Source of the DNA: Mesotaenium endlicherianum
Taxonomy: Eukaryota > Streptophyta > Zygnematophyceae > Zygnematales > Mesotaeniaceae
Reading direction: 5' to 3'
Assembly (NCBI GenBank): GCA_009602735.1
Contig: WELA01002258.1
Coordinates: 574,594-636,326 of the forward strand
DNA length: 61,733 nt
Positions 46,247-57,561 of this stretch are shown piece after piece (position 1 is the first letter of the stretch; each line of letters begins with the position of its first letter). The notes under the pieces are model-generated. The model was not told where the DNA came from, did no database searches, and worked only from the letters and a program-made list of their open reading frames with translations. Both the position numbers and the translations under genes were made by a program.

Positions 46247-48700
46247 AGAGAGAGACAGGGACAGAGACAGGGACCGTCACCGCGACTACAGGTGAGTGAC
46301 TTGAACAGACAACACCTCTCCGCTATGTTCATGCTGCTGCGTTGTTAGACTGCCGCGCCTGGTTTAATTATTCCTTCCTGCTGCGTCCACCCCAGTTGCT
46401 TTCCAACAAACCCTTCTAACCTACCTCCCAGCTCCCTCCCCCAGGGAGTGCAACTCCCAGGTGCAGCAGGCAGTAGGGCGTGGGCCCCAGGGCTCTGGGT
46501 TTGGGGCCTTAGGGTCACAGAACTCAGCGTAAAGATTTTGTGTTATTGTGATACAAAGCTGGTCATTCTGGTCATTGCTCTTGCCAGCAAGGCAGGCTCC
46601 GGGCAAGTCAGAGGGGAGAGGGAAGAGCTGCAGGCACTGCGTGTGGGGTAGGTAGCGATGGGATAGGTGCGCATGAAATACGGCAGGGGAGGGGTTGAGG
46701 CTTCAGGTCTAGGGCTTATGATAGAGTGGTGGGGGGTTGATGAGTGTGTCGTGTGAGCAAGGGTGCTGTAGACTAGGGTAGTGGGGGTGAAGGGTCTCGT
46801 TGTTAGAGTTTCAGCAGTCAAGTGGACGGCATGGGTTAGGGTTTAGGGTCAGGGTGGAAGGGCTTGCTGCTCACATGAGGGGGCTGGAGCCTCACAGGGA
46901 GCCGACGGAGCCTCGTGCTCTGTGGTGCCCCCCAATGAACCTCACTGCCAGCTGTACACCCCCCTCCCCATTCCTCCCTTCTCTTGAGGCCTTTGTCCCT
47001 TACTCGTCTCTCCCCTGGGGCCCCTTGGGGGGGGAGGGGGAGAGGAGAGGCGTGGGCAGGGGGCTCAAGGGAAGGGGGGGGCGGGGGAGGGAGGGGTTGT
47101 GTCCCCACGAGCAATCTTCCTAGAGCAATGCCTCCCCCCCCCCTCTCCCTTCCTTGGGGTTTTGGGGGGGGGGGGGCAAGCAGCCCTGCCAGGTGTCTTT
47201 GCGCTGGCAGTGCGCGGCGAGAAGTATGATGGGCTGTACATCCGATATGATGTTGTTATTTATCACTCACCCCCTTCTTTGGTCAGGTAATACACAGTCT
47301 TGGAGATAAGTACACTCCTTCTCGTAAATAGCTCATGATTTCTCTAGTAGCCTAAATTTCCCTCCAGTTGGCAGTTGAAGGCTCCTTTTGGCAGAGTGCA
47401 AAGTCTCTCTGTGTTGCTGCTCCCCTTCTCTCCTTGTCTGCGCATTGGTGAAGGCCTCTCAGGCAGCCAGCAACTAGCTGTGTCGTGGCATATCAGCCAC
47501 CTGGCGGGGCATGCAATCTCACCAGTGCATGCTCCATGTGTGCGTGCATGCGTGTGTGGTTGTTCAGGCACGTGTGCATGCATGTAGTTGTGTGTGTGTG
47601 CTTATGCGTGTTTGTGTGCACATGTGCAAGTTTGTGTGCATGTGTGTGCGAGTGTGTGTGTGTGTGTGTTTGGGTGTCTGAATGCATATGTGTGTGTGTG
47701 CGTGCATGCATGCCCGTGCGTGCACTTGGGGGTGGAGTGTACAGAGACAGGGAGAAAGACTATGGGAGAGAGCGGGACAGGGACAGGGGAGAGTACGAGC
47801 GCGGCGGGCGAGACCTCGAGCACGGGCGCGAGCGCGAGCGGGAGCGTGACAGAGACAGGGGACGCGACGGTTACAGGGACAGGGACAGGGAGCGGCGGGA
47901 CAGGGACAGGGACGGCGGGCGCGGGCATACGCATGCGCGCGACCGAGACGTCTCCAGGTCGCCGTCTCCTGGCAGAAGGAAAAGGCATCGAAGCGAGAGT
48001 CCCGACGCCAGCAGAAGGTGGGGAGGGGCACTCTTCCTGCCTGAGAGGAGATTGCAAATTTGGCACGTCTGGGAGTTGGCCTGTGGGCTGCTGCACTGAT
48101 GCAGTGGTGCTGGGCCTGGTGGCTTGCTCCCCCCCCCCCCCCNNNNNNNNNNNNNCCCCCCCCCCCCTCTCTCTCTCTCTTTCTCGTTGTCCTTGCTTTC
48201 TTTCTTCTTCTTTTTTGGGGCTCTGCTTCCTGTGCCCTGCGGAGGGCAGGAGGGCTGGAGGGCAGCTTAGAGAGTGGAGTGAAGGGTGACAGCCTTGTGT
48301 GATGTGTGTGCGTGTGTGTGTGTGTGTGTGTTTATGTGTGCCCCACGCACACGCATTGGAATGCTGTGCTACTGGTTGGGGGATGGGCTCTGAATCCACG
48401 ATGCCAGTTGCATCTCATGTTTGCAAGTGCGTGTGACACACAAATGTGTGTACCAAAGTTTGTGGCCGGCTATAACGGCCGTGTGCATAATGTGCGCGAT
48501 GGGCGAAATCTTGACCTGACGGAGGGCGGGTTTCTGTGAGCAGACGTGTCGAGGATAACGCGGGTGGAAAGGTGGAGAAGAGGAAGACAACGAAGGAAAA
48601 GAAGGAGAAGAAAGTGGACGGTACAGATCATCCAGATCCCGAAATCGCCGAGGCCAACAGGCTGCGAGCGTCGCTGGGTCTCAAACCTCTACGTGCTTGA
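41547..48700 (+). CDS. PRP38: Pre-mRNA-splicing factor PRP38 (8 exons, 413 codons)
   Basis: PRP38 is a U4/U6.U5 tri-snRNP-associated protein needed for spliceosome activation in the nucleus. Exons: 41547-41676, 42875-43034, 44282-44403, 44839-44929, 45436-45577, 46125-46291, 47745-48017, 48544-48700. All introns are GT-AG and all phases agree, giving one open frame ending TGA 48700. The PRP38 domain starts with MANRTDPAARTVHGTNPQNL, and carries YWKEQCFGLT, LTLKMLQIQPEKEIVVEFIKNEDYKYVR, YLEPLYNDYRKL, HVDEFIDEIL and QLEPRRSALEED. It is followed by an acidic run, then an Arg-Asp/Arg-Glu dipeptide region (exons 6-7), then a Lys-rich tail ending RASLGLKPL, typical of plant PRP38. Exon 6 begins at the 'gagcag' acceptor (46125) rather than 'cccag' (46143) because only the former keeps the RD phase. 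A 13-base gap lies in the last intron. Confidence 0.94.
44541..44575. repeat. (GT)n microsatellite in PRP38 intron 3
   Basis: GT run following a short GCGCGC patch. Confidence 0.9.
47575..47720. repeat. (GTGT/GCAT)n tract in PRP38 intron 6
   Basis: Imperfect GT and GCAT repeats directly upstream of the exon at 47745. Confidence 0.85.
48143..48155. other. Assembly gap (13 N)
   Basis: Short N run inside a C homopolymer in the last intron of PRP38. Confidence 0.99.
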
Positions 48701-50113
48701 CCGTATTTAGTATCTTCTTATGTGTACGCCTTTGTCTATCTGTAGAGCATGGAACTTCCTTTAGGAGATGAGAGTCACAGAATGCCCATGCAAGGGCTGC
48801 AATATTCTCATGCGTATTGCAACGATTTCTCCCCGTTGATTGTTTTCCAGGTCCTCCATGGCCCAGTTGTATCATTTTCGATGTATGATCTGGCATGGAT
48901 GAAATTGCACAATATTTTGAAATCGCGGGATGGCCCTGATGACGTCACAGTCGTGGCCGGGCTCACTATGTGATTCAGAGGAGAGGACAATTACCATGCA
49001 TCAAGCAATACAACACCATGTAAATTCATCCTGGGATCCACAAAAAGTGGTGCTCTCTTTTTACGAGTGATGGCTTTTCAATGCAAGTATGCCTTTTCAA
49101 CCCAAGTTATGACTTCTTAGCCGCCTAGCTCTACCACGGCTTACGTCGTCATTTGTCTTTCCAGCCCACCAGACTGTATATCATGACACCCCTCACGGCT
49201 TACCTCTACCACGACAGGCCACTCATGTAACGTCTTCATCCTACTAGGTCAGTCAACCTGATGGGTTCGCCCGCGACACATGACCAGCTAGTGTAGCGTC
49301 AACCCACTGGCGGACCTCGCCCCGGCCCCCTGGTTGGTTAGCCTTACCGCGCTATCAGCTCAGCGTCATTGGCACAATATTTGAGCAACATATTAGTGGT
49401 CAAGCATGCCAAGCATGCTAATTGCTTTGCGAAATGAAGTTAGTAGGCCTCGATGAGCCCATCCCATGACATATCAGAGTGAGCTAGTATTGACTCAAAA
49501 AAAAGAGCAATCACAGGGTGAAATCAGCATGCTGTTCATACAATTGATGCCTCACAAAAACTGTTAGCGTGACGATTGCGAAGACCTTGAGAAACTTGTC
49601 ATGGAGTGGGCAGTATATAGGGCATTTCCATCCATCTATTGGTCAATCACACTTGTAGCTTGCCAGTCATCCTTGCATGCCAGTTGTCTTACTCCAGCTC
49701 GCTCGTGAAGAAAACATAAGTTGGCATGAAGGCCCAAACGTGCCGGCCCATTGGTCAGAGAATCTTGTGAGTTATCTTAAAAGCACAACAATTACAGGAC
49801 ATTTTTTTCTTAGTACACAATTTCCCTGAAGTAGGCCTTTTTTGCACATGCCGGGCATGGAATGTACTTAACTAGCGTCCATGCATGTTTCGTACCCCCG
49901 CCATACAAGATATAGCAGCAGAGCTCTAGTACTAGTAGAGCACTGTCCTGGACCCTCTCCGCCTTTCAACATTTAAAAGGGTCATAGGGGTATACGCTGA
50001 ACTGTTGTAATGAATATCGAGAGTAGGGTGAATATGACGCTGGCACATGTGCATGCCTGGTGCGTTGTAGGGGAGGGAGGAGACTGGAAGGGGCGGGGGA
50101 GTTTGAAAGGGCG
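48701..50113. other. Intergenic region between convergent PRP38 and LPAT
   Basis: No gene seen. It holds the 3' ends of both genes. Composition is more balanced than in the neighbouring introns, and simple repeats are absent. Confidence 0.55.
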
Positions 50114-53100
50114 CTACAAGACTGTCGGCATCCTCCATTGAAAGTAGGTGGCTGTACAGAGGAACACCGTACTGCCAGTGAGGTACCACCGCAGCCAGGG
50201 CGCGTGGTACGCCCAAACGAGGACAAATGCCGAGAGGAGAATGAAGCCAAGGATCGTCGCAATGCCACGTGTCAAGCTGAGCTCGTCCTGCACAGCCACC
50301 CCTGGGAACTGCCCCTCCCGGTAGAACCCTGCCAGGAGCTCGTCCTTCTTCTGCCACTTGTCGTACAGCCACGCACTGATCTCCGCAGCATCCGAGGGCA
50401 TGTCGGCCATGGCGTATCGCTTCACGTGAATATGAACCTCCGACGGCTCCGTCCCCAGCAGAGCGCTGAGGAACTCCGGCGACGCCTTCTTGTAGCCTAT
50501 GGTCAGATCGTACACTGCGCAGAAAATGGGGAAAACAAGGGGGGGGAAAAGAAAGAAGAGAAAAAAAACATAAGGGGCAGGAGGGACTTATTCCATGCAG
50601 AGAGAGCCCCGAGAAACTCCAGCGAACGCCTTCTTGTAACCTACGGTCTAGATCACGGATACGGAAGTTTCCTGCCCACAAAATTTTGCAAGCAGGGAGA
50701 GTGTATCCTATGGTCAGATCGTAGATTGCACGTGAACCTTTCATAGGCAGGAAAGTGTACCGTACACTCCAATCATATATGCCGAATAAGAAGAAAATAT
50801 TTAGGCAGGAGAGGTCAACCCCCAGCACAGCAATTGGGGGGAAGCCTTCTTGAGCCCTATGATCAGATTGTAAATTACACGCCAGAGTGCCAGGGGCAGA
50901 AAGACTCAATTTCCAGCAGAGCCCTGAGGAGCTCCGGCAATGCCTTCGTGTATCCTGAAGGTTTATTTGTAAACTGCACACAAAAAGTCCAAGGGCGAGA
51001 AAGAGCAGTCCCCAGCAGAGCACTGAGGAGCTCCCCACAATGGCTCTCGTTAGTACCCTACGGTCAGAATCGTGGACTGCGCGCCACCTTGCCAGAGGCA
51101 GCCTGAGGCCGGAAGGTGGAGGGGGGGGTAGGATGAGTGGGTGCCCTGATGCTGAGTCATCACACTACTGCGTCTGCTACTTCTCCGTCCGTCAGTTCAT
51201 TGGAGGCGGGAAGGCAGAGAAGGTAGAGAAGGTGGCAGGGTAAGGGCTTGCATCACTTCCTCCCTCTTCTCAATAACGGCATCTGCTACTATAATGACGA
51301 GCCGAATGGCCGGAGGCGGCCGAAGGCAGGAGGAGGGCAGAGAAGGTGGCAGGGTCAGAGGCTGCTTAAACCCTCCCCCAACACATGTTTGTGCGTCTTC
51401 TGCTACTATTACCACAACAAGAGGTGTGAAGGCAGAAAGGCAGAGAAGGTGGCAGGGTAGGGGCTTGAGTCAGCACCTCTATCGTCATAGTACTTAATTA
51501 TATCTGCCACTCTCACCACGCTGCAAATTGCTAAACGCAAAGACAGGGAAGAAAGAAGGCGGTATATAAGAAAAGAGCTTACTTTGGTACCCCCTCCTCC
51601 ACTATCTTTTGCTTCTTCAGCTACTTTAACTACGTCAAAGGGCACGGGGCAGGAGGGCAGAACAGGCAACGGGGTATCAATTTGGTCGAGTACCCCTCCC
51701 CCGTGACAGCATACTGCTTCCTCTGCAACTTCTCTTGCGTAGGAAGTGCCAGAGGCAGGAGGGCAGAGAGGGCGGCAGACAAAAGCCCTGCTCTAGTGCC
51801 TCCTTTACTTAGGGATCGCAAAATCTGCAAAGCTGAAACTCTGCCTTCAGTTCTCAGTAGTAGGCAGACCTTTTTAAGATGTGTTCAGACTCCCCAACAC
51901 CACATCCCCGTTCGCACTAAAGAAACTCTGGCATGAATCGCGGAGGAGGCAGCCGGGAGGGCGTGTTCCCACTCAGCCTCCTCCTGCGCCCTCTCCTCCC
52001 CATGCTGCCTGCTCTCCTGGCGCTCTGCTCACTTGCTGCTCGACTCACTTGGGCCTATGCTCTGCTTACTTGGTGGGGTGCTTGTTCACTTGGAGGTCTG
52101 CTTACTTGGCGGGAGGTGCTTACTCAATGCTCTGCTTACTTAGTGCTCTGCTCAAGTGGAGGTCTACTCACTTGACGCTCTGTGCAACTGCTGCTCTGCT
52201 CACTTGAGGGTCTGCCTACCAGGCAAAAGGGCCTGCTCGATACTGGGGGTTGAAGTGTTAGGGGCCTTACCGGCGTCGATGGAGGGGGAGAGCACGTCGA
52301 GCGTGGCGGCGAAGCCCCGGTGGCGCGGGAGCAGCACGTTCTGCAGCTCGGGCAGCCCGTTGTCGCGCGCAAACGCCACGCTTTTCTGCCGCTTCTTCTC
52401 GCTGCCCACACACGACGGCGGCTCACTCGGCTCGGTCGGGTGCGCGATGGAGGGGCAGGCTGACGCCGACGCCCGCCGAGCGTCGATCGTAGAGTGGAGG
52501 GCTCACAGGATGTGCTCGCGGAAGAAGACGGCGTGGTGGAAAGGGTAATGGGCTGCTTACATGATGTGCTTATCATGCAAGGCAATGCCGAAAGAGGAAC
52601 AAAGGGAGGAGGACTTTGATGTTCCCACCCCACTCCCAGACGTGTCACCACTTTGCGCTGTGCTCGGTACTCAGTCACAAACATCTGAGCCTGAAGGGAA
52701 CACTCTTCTCCTTCTCCTCCCTCTCCTTGCCCTTCTCTCGCACGGGGAGGTGGAATCGAACGAGACAGGCAGGGGCGCGTCGGCATGTGCCCGTACAGCT
52801 GGCAGACGAGAAAGTGAATACTTCTATGAAATAATCAATGATGAGATATAGACAAAGCCTCCCTCCCACTAACCCCACATTTAACAGACAACCTTCAGAT
52901 GAACACCAGATGAACCACCTGAGGCGCCAACTAAGCACCCTCCAAAGGTACAACCTGTCCCAGGTGCCAACTGACTCTAGTCAACAGGAACGCCAGTCGA
53001 GGTGCCAGCTGACTGCCGTTGCCGCCGAGTAGGGGCCTTCCCACTGCAAGTCCCGACTGACTACAGTCAACAGGGTCGGCCTCTTTGGGGTGTTCCGCTG

Positions 53101-56061
53101 AACACAGTCAGGGGGAAAGCCCTAATCGAGGTGCCAGCTGGATACCTAGTTGAGATGGCAGCTAGATACCTAGTCGAGGTGCCAGCTGAATACCCCATGG
53201 AGGTCTCAGCCGGATACACTCCACAGGGACAACCTCAATCCAATCGAGGTGGGGGAGGAAGGGAACAGGTCGGGACGCTGGAGCCCACCACACTTGGTTC
53301 TTCTTAACGACCGTAAGAAGACGAGAAATTGTGACAAGAGTGAGTGCGTCAGAGCCTGCCCCACAGGAGTTGATCCTCAATGCCTGGGACGAATTGGAAA
53401 CAATCACTCGACGAAAAGCGAGCATTTTTTGCTCTTTCTACAGATACACATCCTCGCTGTCTTCACAACTAGGAGAGGGAAAGGGAGGGACAGAGAGGGA
53501 GGGGAGGGGGGGAGGGGGAGAGGAGAGAGAGAGGGAGAGAGAGGGAGAGCTCCGCTGACCTGTAGTCGGTGCCTTCGGGGAAGATGACGAACCAGAGGGG
53601 GTCCCGCCTGTCCAGGAAGGTGCTGAGAAGGTTCCGGATATTGGCTTCGTCCTTCTCCCACTTGCGGTCCAGGAAGAGAAACTCGAGCACGTGAAAGGCC
53701 CAGCCAAAGAGGGGGTAGTTCCGCACGCTGCTCTTCAGCGCGTACTTCACATACCCCAAGCGACCCTGCCAGCCAAACAGCATGCACATGGGACGCATGC
53801 TGGGTCAGATGGAGGCTTACAAAGTGCATGATAACAGCTGACGGAGCGCATGACAAGGGCTCATGGAGTGCCCGACGAAGGCTGACAGAGCGCGTGACGA
53901 AGGCTGACAGAGCGCATGGCGAAGGCTGATAGAGCACACCACAAAGGCCGCCAGAGCGCATGACGTAGGCTGACAGAGCGCATGGCAGAAGAGCACGCGA
54001 CAGAGGCTCATGGTTGCATGATGAAGGCTTATGGCCAGAGCAGAGGGCCTGCTCTACCCGAAGCTGATACTCTGAAAGAAGAAGCATCTGCTACTTCTGT
54101 TTTGGGCCCTCACCATTTGGCTTGAAAAATGCCCTCTGATCGACAGCACACGTGGCACATGTGGCAGGGCGGACTACACAGAAGACGAGCTGAGGTCTCC
54201 TCTCTCACAAACTGAAATATATGCTGAATGTCCCCTCATGCACTTGTTAAGAGACTTCACAAGAATTTGCCTCCAGGAGAGCGGGGGGACTAACCCTGAC
54301 TCTGTCCCAACTGAAAATCTGGTCTTCAGGTCATTGCAAGATACCAACTCTGACTCTGTCCCGATTGGAGTGTGGTCAACATGTCATTGTAAGGGACCAT
54401 CCCTGCCTGACCCCTGTCCTGATCTGGTCAGCAGATCGTTGTGAAAGACCGGCCCAAAGCAAGTCCTGATTAAAATGTTTGGTCAATAGTTCACTCATAT
54501 GACAAGCCAGAGTGTCCAGCTGTCTCATTTTTGCCACTGCTAAAAGCCATTGCTACCACTGACATACCGACGGCGTGGTCCATCAAGATCACCACTCACG
54601 CTGCTACGCTTGACCCCAATAAAGTATTATAATTAACTGAATTGATATATCTAACAATATACTGATTTAGTACAATCTCTCCAACTTAAATTCATGTCCA
54701 GAACAAGACTCACAAGAAACCTTCTCTCACTCATGCAACCCGGGGATCAATGGTCAGCCCGTAGTCAAGCATGCGAGTTTTGCTGCTGTCCAGTGAGCAA
54801 ACTAAGCCCTAGAAGACCCAAGGTACACTTACGCCTACGTGCCACTCCTAGGAAGTCCTTCAGAATGCCCTAGTAACCTAAACGACCAGTCTTCTCAATC
54901 ACACAGACTTAGAGGTACTCGTGAATGACAGCTTGCGGCCCTGAAGGCTGGTTGCTGGTTGGAATCAGCACGAGCTAGATGGCAGGGACTTGCAACACCA
55001 GAGAATCACACTTGTGCAAGAATATAATACCTTTCTTATGGCGAGATTCCAGATGTACATCCAGTCGAGCTCGGTGCGATGATTGCAAATGATCACCACC
55101 CTCTCCTTGGAGGGAATCTCGTCCCCAGCAAAGGAAACCTTTGCACCGATGATCTGGTGATAAAGGAGGACAGACACAAAGCACTTCTTGAGCACCAGAT
55201 CAATCTACGGACAGAATATTTTTGAAAGTAATAGGGACATAAGATACAGCAGGCTTGCCCACCCAGAGCTGATAGGCACGTCGTTCAAAGGATGCCCCAT
55301 TGTTGAAGTGTTTACGCAGATCAAGGACCAAGAGTAATGTGAAAGGTCCATGACCAGCCCCAATATACAACAGTGTTTATGAACGTATGCATAAGCACTA
55401 CTTGCACGTTTCGGCGGTAAAATGTCACATCTTTCACTCACAGTTGAGCTTCACAGAGAAGAACTTTCTGGATAAGTACGTGGTCATGTCGGCATGCTTG
55501 TAGATTAGAGCCGTAGGAGACTCCCCAACTTTGGCGTCGAGGAATATTATCAGCCGAACAGGTCTTACTTTAAGAAAGTAAACAGGACTAAGGGCCTCCC
55601 TACGTCACATAACCAGAGATAGATTGAAAACTTAGAAGGTTTCGATGACAAACCTTTTCAAAGTTGAAGGTCGGCATAGACAACCAAAGATTAAAGGCAC
55701 CACCGGCTAGTTTCCGACCAAGGTGCCGATTGACTCCTCTGATGACATGTTCAAAGGGTGCGAGGATCGCCAGCCAGATGAGACCAGTCACGAAGAGAAC
55801 CGAAACTACCACCACCCCTCGTAACACTTGAAGAACAGTAATTGGTTCACATTGGCATGCTACCTCTCGCTCATTATCTGCTTTATTTTCACTTTCCAAT
55901 AGTTTGTCAGAAGCAGATGCCGTCAAAGATCTGTTTTCTTGCGAGTTACTAGCATTACTCGTTCCTACCTCCGAAGTGCTTGCCGTATCAGAAATTAGAC
56001 TCTGGCCGTCCATAGAGACAGAGGGTAACACGTTCACAGTCTGCAAAGAACTTTCCCCCAT
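50114..56061 (-). CDS. LPAT5: 1-acyl-glycerol-3-phosphate acyltransferase, LPAT4/5 type (5 exons, 439 codons)
   Basis: The enzyme transfers an acyl group from acyl-CoA to lysophosphatidate or a related lysophospholipid in ER membrane lipid synthesis. Exons: 56061-55654, 55204-55031, 53765-53560, 52401-52271, 50514-50114. All introns are GT-AG and all phases agree. The N-terminus is hydrophilic and Ser-rich, followed by a membrane segment (VLRGVVVVSVLFVTGLIWL). Catalytic motif I NHRTELDW is in exon 2, the acceptor-binding FPEGTDY in exon 3, LPRHRGF in exon 4, and VYDLTIGYK in exon 5. Exon 5 ends with two hydrophobic C-terminal helices. This set, with NHRTELD and VYDxTIGYK, matches LPAT4/5 and animal LCLAT1/AGPAT3-5. 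An in-frame TGA precedes ATG 56061. The introns carry several degenerate tandem arrays. Confidence 0.93.
50530..51105 (-). repeat. Ladder of degenerate copies of LPAT exon 5's first ~70 bases
   Basis: Five or six imperfect copies, about 95 bases apart, of the acceptor and the start of exon 5 lie in the preceding intron. Clear copies are at 50601-50680, 50690-50755, 50818-50910, 50910-51008 and 51009-51100. They keep the 'agcagagc-ctgaggagctcc' and 'cctatggtcagatcgta' blocks but have lost the open frame. Confidence 0.85.
51195..51830. repeat. Degenerate ~110-bp tandem array in LPAT intron 4
   Basis: Repeated block 'gaaggcagagaaggtggcag' followed by 'tctgctactat', at about 51205, 51335, 51435, 51650 and 51750, heavily diverged. 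Confidence 0.75.
52015..52230. repeat. Short tandem array (~20 bp) in LPAT intron 4
   Basis: Many copies of 'tctgctcacttg' and 'gaggtctgcttacttgg' variants. Confidence 0.8.
52960..53230. repeat. Tandem 'gaggtgccagctg' array in LPAT intron 3
   Basis: At least six imperfect copies of 'gtcgaggtgccagctgaatacc', with a unit of about 24-28 bases. Confidence 0.8.
53825..54055. repeat. ~24-bp tandem array in LPAT intron 2
   Basis: Around nine imperfect copies of 'gacgaaggctgacagagcg' plus 'catg', close to the acceptor side of exon 3. Confidence 0.85.
54285..54460. repeat. ~57-bp degenerate triplicate in LPAT intron 2
   Basis: Three copies of a unit containing 'accctgactctgtccc-actgg--tctggtc--caggtcattg'. 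Confidence 0.75.
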
Positions 56062-57561
56062 ATCATCTACAGGATGTCACGAATATTCAGGCTTTCCAAA
56101 ACACCACTCTACATCCACTACCTAACGCCATCATTGCCGCCTTCAGAAAAGAGTCGACAATTGTCATCAATCATGTAACCAGGTGCATACGAGCAGAATG
56201 TAAGCAGCCCAGTGAGACGCCAGCATTTAGTAAGGGATATTTCAGGCTATATAAGGACGTCGCACAGCTTCTATCATAACCAGGAAGCTCGCCTGCTAAC
56301 AAGTCTTCATGTATACATGGTGCTTTCTATATTTTGCTGACGGCTAAATTTCGCATAAGGAACTGCATGCCAACTTCTGGACTATAGTATACTTTTCACT
56401 TGGCTGCTCTAGGACAGCATAGGATATTCCGCCACATGCCACATGCAGGGCGGCTAGGGCTCGAGTGACCTTGAGTGGAGCACAGAAGGGGATGAGAGGC
56501 GTAAGATCACGTCACACGGTCGGGTCAAACTTTGATTGCTCTTCTTTGGCTCCCGTCAGCTCCCGTTCATACATAGATCACCATCTATTGATTAATCGAC
56601 ATCTATCAGCATATATTGCTTTATGTCATTAACATCAGTTTCCGAAATCCACTATTGGACATCGCTCGAAGTGTATGGTTGACGACCAGAAGGCTACACC
56701 ATGGCTACACCAATTAAACAAGGCTTCCAATAGCACCGACAATTTGGTCGTACAGGCCTTCTAACGTCAACAATTGTCACATTGTCCACTTTCCTGCTGT
56801 AAGATTGGATATTGGCATACTTGCCTACGCTCGTGTAAGCCTTCGTTCTCCTTGAACATCCTTTCATGCACTTCTATCCCATCTTTGACTTTCGTCCAGT
56901 TGCATGCATAAAGCAACATAGAGCCATAGCTGCCTTTAATCTTAATTGCAAATGGTTTAGATGCTCTTTGTGTCGAACTGAAGTGATGATAAGCACACAT
57001 TTGCAGAGAATGTGCATGCCAAACATGTTCAAGCGATTATCTCGTTGGCGATGAGGTAGGTTTGCCTCGAGATACACATGAATCAAAGTCGTTCTAAAGA
57101 GTGAGGGTGAAGTCTTAATGCAGACGCAGGCTTGAGACGTCATGGTCAGTAATCTGGCGTTAATTAGGCTGACGAAGGGATATGCAACTGAAGCACTTTA
57201 ACAAATAGCTCGTCTTCAGAACAGTACATGAATACCATTGGCTTACTGAAGCTCATAGGAATTTCGCCGACACTTTAGAATGAGTCGTCAAAGTACCATG
57301 TTAAGAAATATAAAATTTATTTCAATAAGTTGTGCCTGAGAGCTCATTATACAGTTGATGTCATCGTAGGTGGAATTTTTGGGGAATGAACGCACCCATT
57401 ATTTCTAGCGCTCAACCAATACAGGTTCTCAAAGGCGTCCCTTAAACCTGTTAAACAGAGACCATAAGTTGCTATCATACTGCACTGCCAAACACATCTA
57501 CTACGACATCTGCTCGATATCGGGCACCCCGCAGAGTCAAACTGCTCCTTATATCGCATTT
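56062..57561. other. Divergent intergenic region between LPAT and the UBE2O-type E2
   Basis: About 1.5 kb with no recognised gene; it should contain both promoters and 5' untranslated regions. An upstream ATG at 57469 is in phase with the E2 first exon, so the E2 protein could start 31 codons earlier. Confidence 0.5.

Noticed and set aside
51960..53230. Regularly spaced short repeats considered as a CRISPR-like array
   Set aside because: Repeats are imperfect, of varying length, intronic in a eukaryotic gene and lack unique equal-length spacers.
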